A stretch of 37,419 nucleotides of DNA from Cellulomonas hominis (GTDB lineage Bacteria > Actinomycetota > Actinomycetes > Actinomycetales > Cellulomonadaceae), in the NCBI RefSeq assembly GCF_901521055.1, contig NZ_CABEGA010000041.1, positions 1 to 37,419 on the forward strand, in the 5' to 3' direction. The translations under genes and the position numbers were made by a program. A model generated the notes under the pieces. That model was not told the origin of the DNA. It searched no databases and worked only from the letters and a program-made list of their open reading frames with translations. Shown here one piece after another: positions 34,467 to 37,419 of the stretch. The first letter of the stretch is position 1. The number at the start of each line of letters is the position of its first letter.

Positions 34467-35557
34467 CGGGCCACCTCGGCGACCGGGTCAGCGCCCTCGT
34501 CGACGGTCAGCTCGCGCCGGCCGCCGCCGAGCGGGCGCTCGCGCACGTCGCCTGCTGCCCGCGGTGCGCCTCGGACCTCGCCGCCGCTCGGGCCGCCCGT
34601 CGGGTGCTGTCCGACGTGGACGACGTCCGGCCGGCCGGCGACCTCACCGCGCGGCTGCTCGCCCTGGGCGGCGCGACCGGCCCCGACGGCGCACCCGGCG
34701 CACCCGCCCCGCGGCCGTCGCGGCCGATGGACCCGTTCGTGCCGCCGTCCGGCGCGCGGGGGACCTCCGCCGCGTTCGGCGACGGCCGCGCGCTGCTCGG
34801 CCAGCAGCCCGGCGTGCTCGGCTCCCGTGGCCTGCTCGGCGGCGGCGTGCTCGGGGGCAGCGTGCTCGGCGGCGGCGTGCTCGGGGGCGGGGTGCTCGGC
34901 GGTCGCGGTCTCATCGGGACGCGCGACCCGCTCGGCGCGCACGGACGACGCGGGCTCCGCGCGGCCGTGGGGTCGCTGACCGGGCTCGGGATGGTCGCCG
35001 TCGGACTGTTCCTGCTGGGGGACCGGCCGCCGGTCGCACCCGCCACGGAGTCCTCGGAGGCGCTGTCGCTGCTCGGCGACGCCGGCGCGGCCGCCGTCCC
35101 GGTGTCCGTCGGCGCGGAGCCGGCGGCGGGCGCGTCGACCGAGCAGTACCTGGAGTGGATGCGCGCGGAGGGCTGGACCTGCCCGACCGAGGTGCCGGAC
35201 GACTGGTCCGTGACCTCGGTGCGGCTGCGGGACGGCGGCGCGACCCTCGAGGTCGACCTGTCCGGCCCGTCGGGGGACGTCGTGGTCACCGAGCAGCACG
35301 GGCGCCTGGACGCCGCCGCGCTCACGGCCGCCGACCGGCTCGACGTCGACGGCCGCACCGTCTACCTGCTCTCGAGCGCACCGTGGCACGCCGCCTGGCA
35401 GTCGGGGGACACGGTGATCGAGATCGTCTCGGCCGACGCCGGGCCGGACGTCGCGACGGTCGTCTCGCAGTTCCCGGACGGGGAGTTCGACTCCGGGCTG
35501 CCCGCCCGCCTGACCCGCGGGTGGGACACGTTCACCGCCGCGATGCACCTGCCGTGA
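34463..35557 (+). CDS. rseA: Membrane-anchored zinc-finger anti-sigma factor (RseA-like)
   Basis: This 364-residue protein is encoded with a 4-base overlap to sigE. The N-terminal ZAS motif Hx3Cx2C is H28, C32, C35 (HVACCPRC), the sigma-binding domain of zf-HC2 anti-sigma factors. Residues 117-151 are a GVLGG-type pentapeptide repeat. A single membrane helix lies at about 165-186 ([20 protein letters not shown]). The external domain from about residue 190 ([20 protein letters not shown], then [13 protein letters not shown] β strands) may sense envelope damage. It is over twice the length of M. tuberculosis RseA (about 154). Proteolytic release by site-specific proteases is plausible, and HtrA is encoded next. 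Confidence 0.86.
   Translation: MTGHLGDRVSALVDGQLAPAAAERALAHVACCPRCASDLAAARAARRVLSDVDDVRPAGDLTARLLALGGATGPDGAPGAPAPRPSRPMDPFVPPSGARGTSAAFGDGRALLGQQPGVLGSRGLLGGGVLGGSVLGGGVLGGGVLGGRGLIGTRDPLGAHGRRGLRAAVGSLTGLGMVAVGLFLLGDRPPVAPATESSEALSLLGDAGAAAVPVSVGAEPAAGASTEQYLEWMRAEGWTCPTEVPDDWSVTSVRLRDGGATLEVDLSGPSGDVVVTEQHGRLDAAALTAADRLDVDGRTVYLLSSAPWHAAWQSGDTVIEIVSADAGPDVATVVSQFPDGEFDSGLPARLTRGWDTFTAAMHLP
34811..34915 (+). repeat. 15-bp tandem repeat inside the anti-sigma gene
   Basis: Seven 15-base units (consensus ggcggcgtgctcggc) run in frame and encode [35 protein letters not shown]. The units vary mostly at third positions and in the first two codons. Confidence 0.85.
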
Positions 35558-37038
35558 CGGCGCCGCACGAGGGCCGGCCGGACGCCGGTCGCAACCGGAA
35601 CCCGTTCGCGGCGCCGGGACCGGCCGCACCGGACCCGTTCGCGCCGGACCCGTTCGCGCCGCCGCCCGCAGCGCCGCCCGCCGGGTGGGCACCGCCGCCG
35701 GCGTGGTCCGCGCCCGGCACGGCGCCCGCGCCGGTGTGGCCGCCCGCGCGCCCCGGCGGCGACGGTCGCGACACGTCCGCCGAGCCGCCCGCCCTGCTGC
35801 CGCCCGCCCCGCTGCCGACGGAGCCCGGTGCCGCTCCGGCGCCCGTGGTGCTGCCGGTCCTGCCCGGCTCCGCGCACCCCGACGGGCTGCCGCCGGGGTT
35901 CGCTCCGGTGGGGCCGGCCCTGCGTCCGCGCCGCCGGCGCCGGGTGCCGCTCGGCGTGGTCGCGGGCCTCGTCGTCGCGGCGTTCGGTGCGGGCGTGCTC
36001 GGGGGCCTCGTCGGCGCCCGGGTGGAGAACGCTGACGACCGGCTCGCCGACGCGGGCCTGCCGGCGGCGGTGGGTACCGGCGCGGGCGACCGCGCCCCGG
36101 ACAGCGTCGCGGGCATCGCCGAGCAGGTGCTGCCGTCGGTCGTGTCCATCGAGGTCACGTCGGCCGCGGGCTCCTCGACGGGCTCCGGCATGGTGCTGCG
36201 CCAGGACGGGTACATCCTCACCAACCACCACGTCGTGGCCGGCGGGGGCGACGCGGACGCGACGGTCGTGGTGCTGCTCGCCGACGGCTCGCAGGAGCCG
36301 GCGACGGTCGTCGGCAGCACCCCGGACTACGACCTCGCCGTGCTGAAGATCGAGGTCGAGGGGCTGGTGCCGCTGGTGCTCGGCGACTCCGACCAGGTCC
36401 GGGTCGGCGACCCGGTCGTCGCGGTCGGTGCGCCGCTCGGCCTCGCCGGGACCGTCACCACCGGCATCGTGAGCGCCCGCAACCGCCCGGTCGCGGCCGG
36501 TGACGGCACGGAGTCGACCGCCTTCATCAACGCGCTGCAGACCGACGCGGCGATCAACCCCGGCAACTCCGGCGGCCCGCTCGTCAACGCCGCCGGGGAG
36601 GTCGTGGGCATCAACTCGGCCATCGCGCAGCCGCCCGGCACGGCGGCCACGAGCGGCGGCAGCATCGGCCTCGGGTTCGCCATCCCCTCCAACCAGGCGC
36701 GACGCACCGCGGAGCAGCTCATCGAGACCGGCACGGCGACGTACCCGGTCATCGGCGTGCTCCTCGACGGCGAGTACACCGGCGAGGGCGTCCAGGTCGC
36801 GACGCAGGCGCAGGGCGCGCAGCAGCCCGTCACCCCGGACGGCCCGGCGGACCGCGCCGGCATCCGCGCCGGCGACGTCATCCTGTCGATCGACGGCCGG
36901 CCGGTCACCGCGTCGGACGAGCTCGTGGTCGCGATCCGGGCGCGCACACCGGGCGACGCGGTGCTGCTGCGGGTCCGCGCGGCCGACGGGACGGAGCGCG
37001 ACGTGCGGGTGGTCCTGGACGAGTCGGCGCAGGGCTGA
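35554..37038 (+). CDS. htrA: HtrA/DegP-like membrane-anchored serine protease with PDZ domain
   Basis: This 494-residue S1C protease acts outside the cytoplasmic membrane in protein quality control. The first ~125 residues are a Pro/Ala-rich cytoplasmic tail, followed by RRRRR and a membrane helix at about 130-152 (PLGVVAGLVVAAFGAGVLGG). The catalytic triad is H226 (TNHHVV), D260 (YDLAVLK) and S339 (GNSGGPL). A PDZ domain covers about 405-490, with DRAGIRAGDVILSIDGRPV. GTG 35554 overlaps the anti-sigma stop (GTGA), so sigma factor, anti-sigma factor and protease form one coupled operon that can couple envelope damage to its repair. The motif TNHHV replaces the usual TNNHV without loss of the His. 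Confidence 0.94.
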   Translation: MTAPHEGRPDAGRNRNPFAAPGPAAPDPFAPDPFAPPPAAPPAGWAPPPAWSAPGTAPAPVWPPARPGGDGRDTSAEPPALLPPAPLPTEPGAAPAPVVLPVLPGSAHPDGLPPGFAPVGPALRPRRRRRVPLGVVAGLVVAAFGAGVLGGLVGARVENADDRLADAGLPAAVGTGAGDRAPDSVAGIAEQVLPSVVSIEVTSAAGSSTGSGMVLRQDGYILTNHHVVAGGGDADATVVVLLADGSQEPATVVGSTPDYDLAVLKIEVEGLVPLVLGDSDQVRVGDPVVAVGAPLGLAGTVTTGIVSARNRPVAAGDGTESTAFINALQTDAAINPGNSGGPLVNAAGEVVGINSAIAQPPGTAATSGGSIGLGFAIPSNQARRTAEQLIETGTATYPVIGVLLDGEYTGEGVQVATQAQGAQQPVTPDGPADRAGIRAGDVILSIDGRPVTASDELVVAIRARTPGDAVLLRVRAADGTERDVRVVLDESAQG

Positions 37039-37079
37039 GGCCCTCGCGGGAGCCGGTGGGCTGCGCGGGCACCGGGCGG

Positions 37080-37085
37080 TAGCCT
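37080..37085 (+). promoter_or_regulatory. -10 box TAGCCT of tatB, leaderless
   Basis: TAGCCT lies 6 bases before GTG 37092, in the 53-base gap after htrA. No ribosome site is present. Confidence 0.45.
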
Positions 37086-37091
37086 GGGCGC

Positions 37092-37419
37092 GTGTTCGAC
37101 ATCAACGGCGGCGAGTTCCTCGTGATCCTGCTCGTCGCCGTGATCGTGATCGGACCCTCGCGGCTGCCCCGGTACGCCGAGCAGCTCGCGCGCCTGACCA
37201 AGCAGGCCCGGCACTACCTGCAGGACGCGAAGCGGCGCGTCGACGACGAGCTGGGCGACGACGTCAAGGACATCGACTGGGAGGCGCTCGACCCCCGGAA
37301 GTACGACCCCCGGCGCATCGTCCGTGACGCCCTGCTCGACGACGACACCCCGGCGCGCGCCGGGGTGTCGTCGTCGAGCAGGGCGTCACGGACGATGCGC
37401 CGGGGGTCGTACTTCCGGG
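37092..37419 (+). CDS. tatB: Sec-independent translocase subunit TatB, 3' partial and probably corrupted
   Basis: This is the TatB subunit of the twin-arginine translocation pore. It begins MFDINGGEFLVILLVAVIVI, a single N-terminal membrane helix, followed by the hinge GPSRLPRYAEQL and an amphipathic helix (KQARHYLQDAKRRVDDELG). DIDWEALDPRKYDPRRIVRD is typical of actinobacterial TatB. The frame stays open to the window end. From codon 89 (base 37356) the DNA becomes the exact reverse complement of the preceding 63 bases, giving a Ser/Arg-rich tail that does not look like TatB. The real protein should be read only to about residue 86. GTG 37092 is fixed by the leaderless -10 box. Confidence 0.88.
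   Translation, partial: MFDINGGEFLVILLVAVIVIGPSRLPRYAEQLARLTKQARHYLQDAKRRVDDELGDDVKDIDWEALDPRKYDPRRIVRDALLDDDTPARAGVSSSSRASRTMRRGSYFR
37294..37419. repeat. 126-bp perfect palindrome reaching the end of the window
   Basis: The arm 37294-37356 is exactly reverse-complementary to 37357-37419 with no loop and no mismatch; the centre is cggcgc|gcgccg. It falls inside the tatB coding region and stops at the last base, which points to an assembly or fold-back artefact at a contig end. Confidence 0.95.

Overview
The window is a chromosomal stretch of a very GC-rich actinobacterium, most likely a Micrococcales member close to Cellulomonas. That placement is an inference from protein style; no rRNA is present to confirm it. 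Supporting features are the mycothiol gene mshB, an actinobacterial DUF3117 protein, frequent GTG starts, GTGA/ATGA gene overlaps, and several TANNNT -10 boxes lying 6-8 bases before a start codon (leaderless transcripts). Gene content and order from ychF to tatB follow, with insertions and losses, the Mycobacterium tuberculosis region from about Rv1112 (ychF) through Rv1165 (typA), Rv1170 (mshB), Rv1177-1178 (ferredoxin, dapC), Rv1201c-1202 (dapD/dapE), Rv1205 (log), Rv1207 (folP2), Rv1211 (DUF3117) to Rv1220c-1224 (O-methyltransferase, sigE, rseA, htrA, tatB). I recall this synteny from memory and have not searched for it. I see no phage, IS element, CRISPR array, tRNA or rRNA.

Layout. 1-5.8 kb: an ABC-2 type exporter (ATPase plus permease), ychF, a DUF2510 membrane protein, a divergent hemerythrin/CGNR zinc-finger pair and a VOC protein. 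5.8-13.3 kb: a complete peptide/nickel-type ABC importer: lipoprotein binding protein, an oversized DppB-like permease with about 170 extra residues, a DppC-like permease, and a fused DppD-DppF ATPase. A PH-domain membrane gene on the opposite strand splits the importer genes. 13.3-19.4 kb: typA, mshB, a DUF6113 membrane protein, a flavin-reductase-like protein and a VanW-family protein. 19.4-24.6 kb: a small SH3-like protein divergent from a 7Fe ferredoxin, dapC, citrate synthase with a perfect CRP/GlxR-type site upstream, and an Aer-like PAS protein overlapping a soluble chemotaxis transducer. 24.6-32.8 kb: a lysozyme-like protein with dapD, divergent dapE, then log-folP2-PIG-V as an overlapping operon, DUF3117 and leucyl aminopeptidase. 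32.9-37.4 kb: an O-methyltransferase that appears to start at ATC, then sigE-rseA-htrA (overlapping, behind an ECF-type promoter) and tatB.

The genes group into peptide import, lysine/cell-wall precursor synthesis (dapC, dapD, dapE), redox buffering (mshB, ferredoxin), central carbon (citrate synthase) and envelope stress (sigE, rseA, htrA, with tatB for protein export). The window ends inside tatB with a 126-bp perfect palindrome that reaches the last base. It looks like an assembly fold-back, so tatB sequence after about 37350 should not be trusted.

No wholly new system is evident. The best leads are the ATC start, the enlarged DppB and split importer locus, the two intergenic repeat clusters that share a 19-bp period, the GlxR-type site at gltA, the split Aer-like receptor, and the pentapeptide repeat in the anti-sigma factor.
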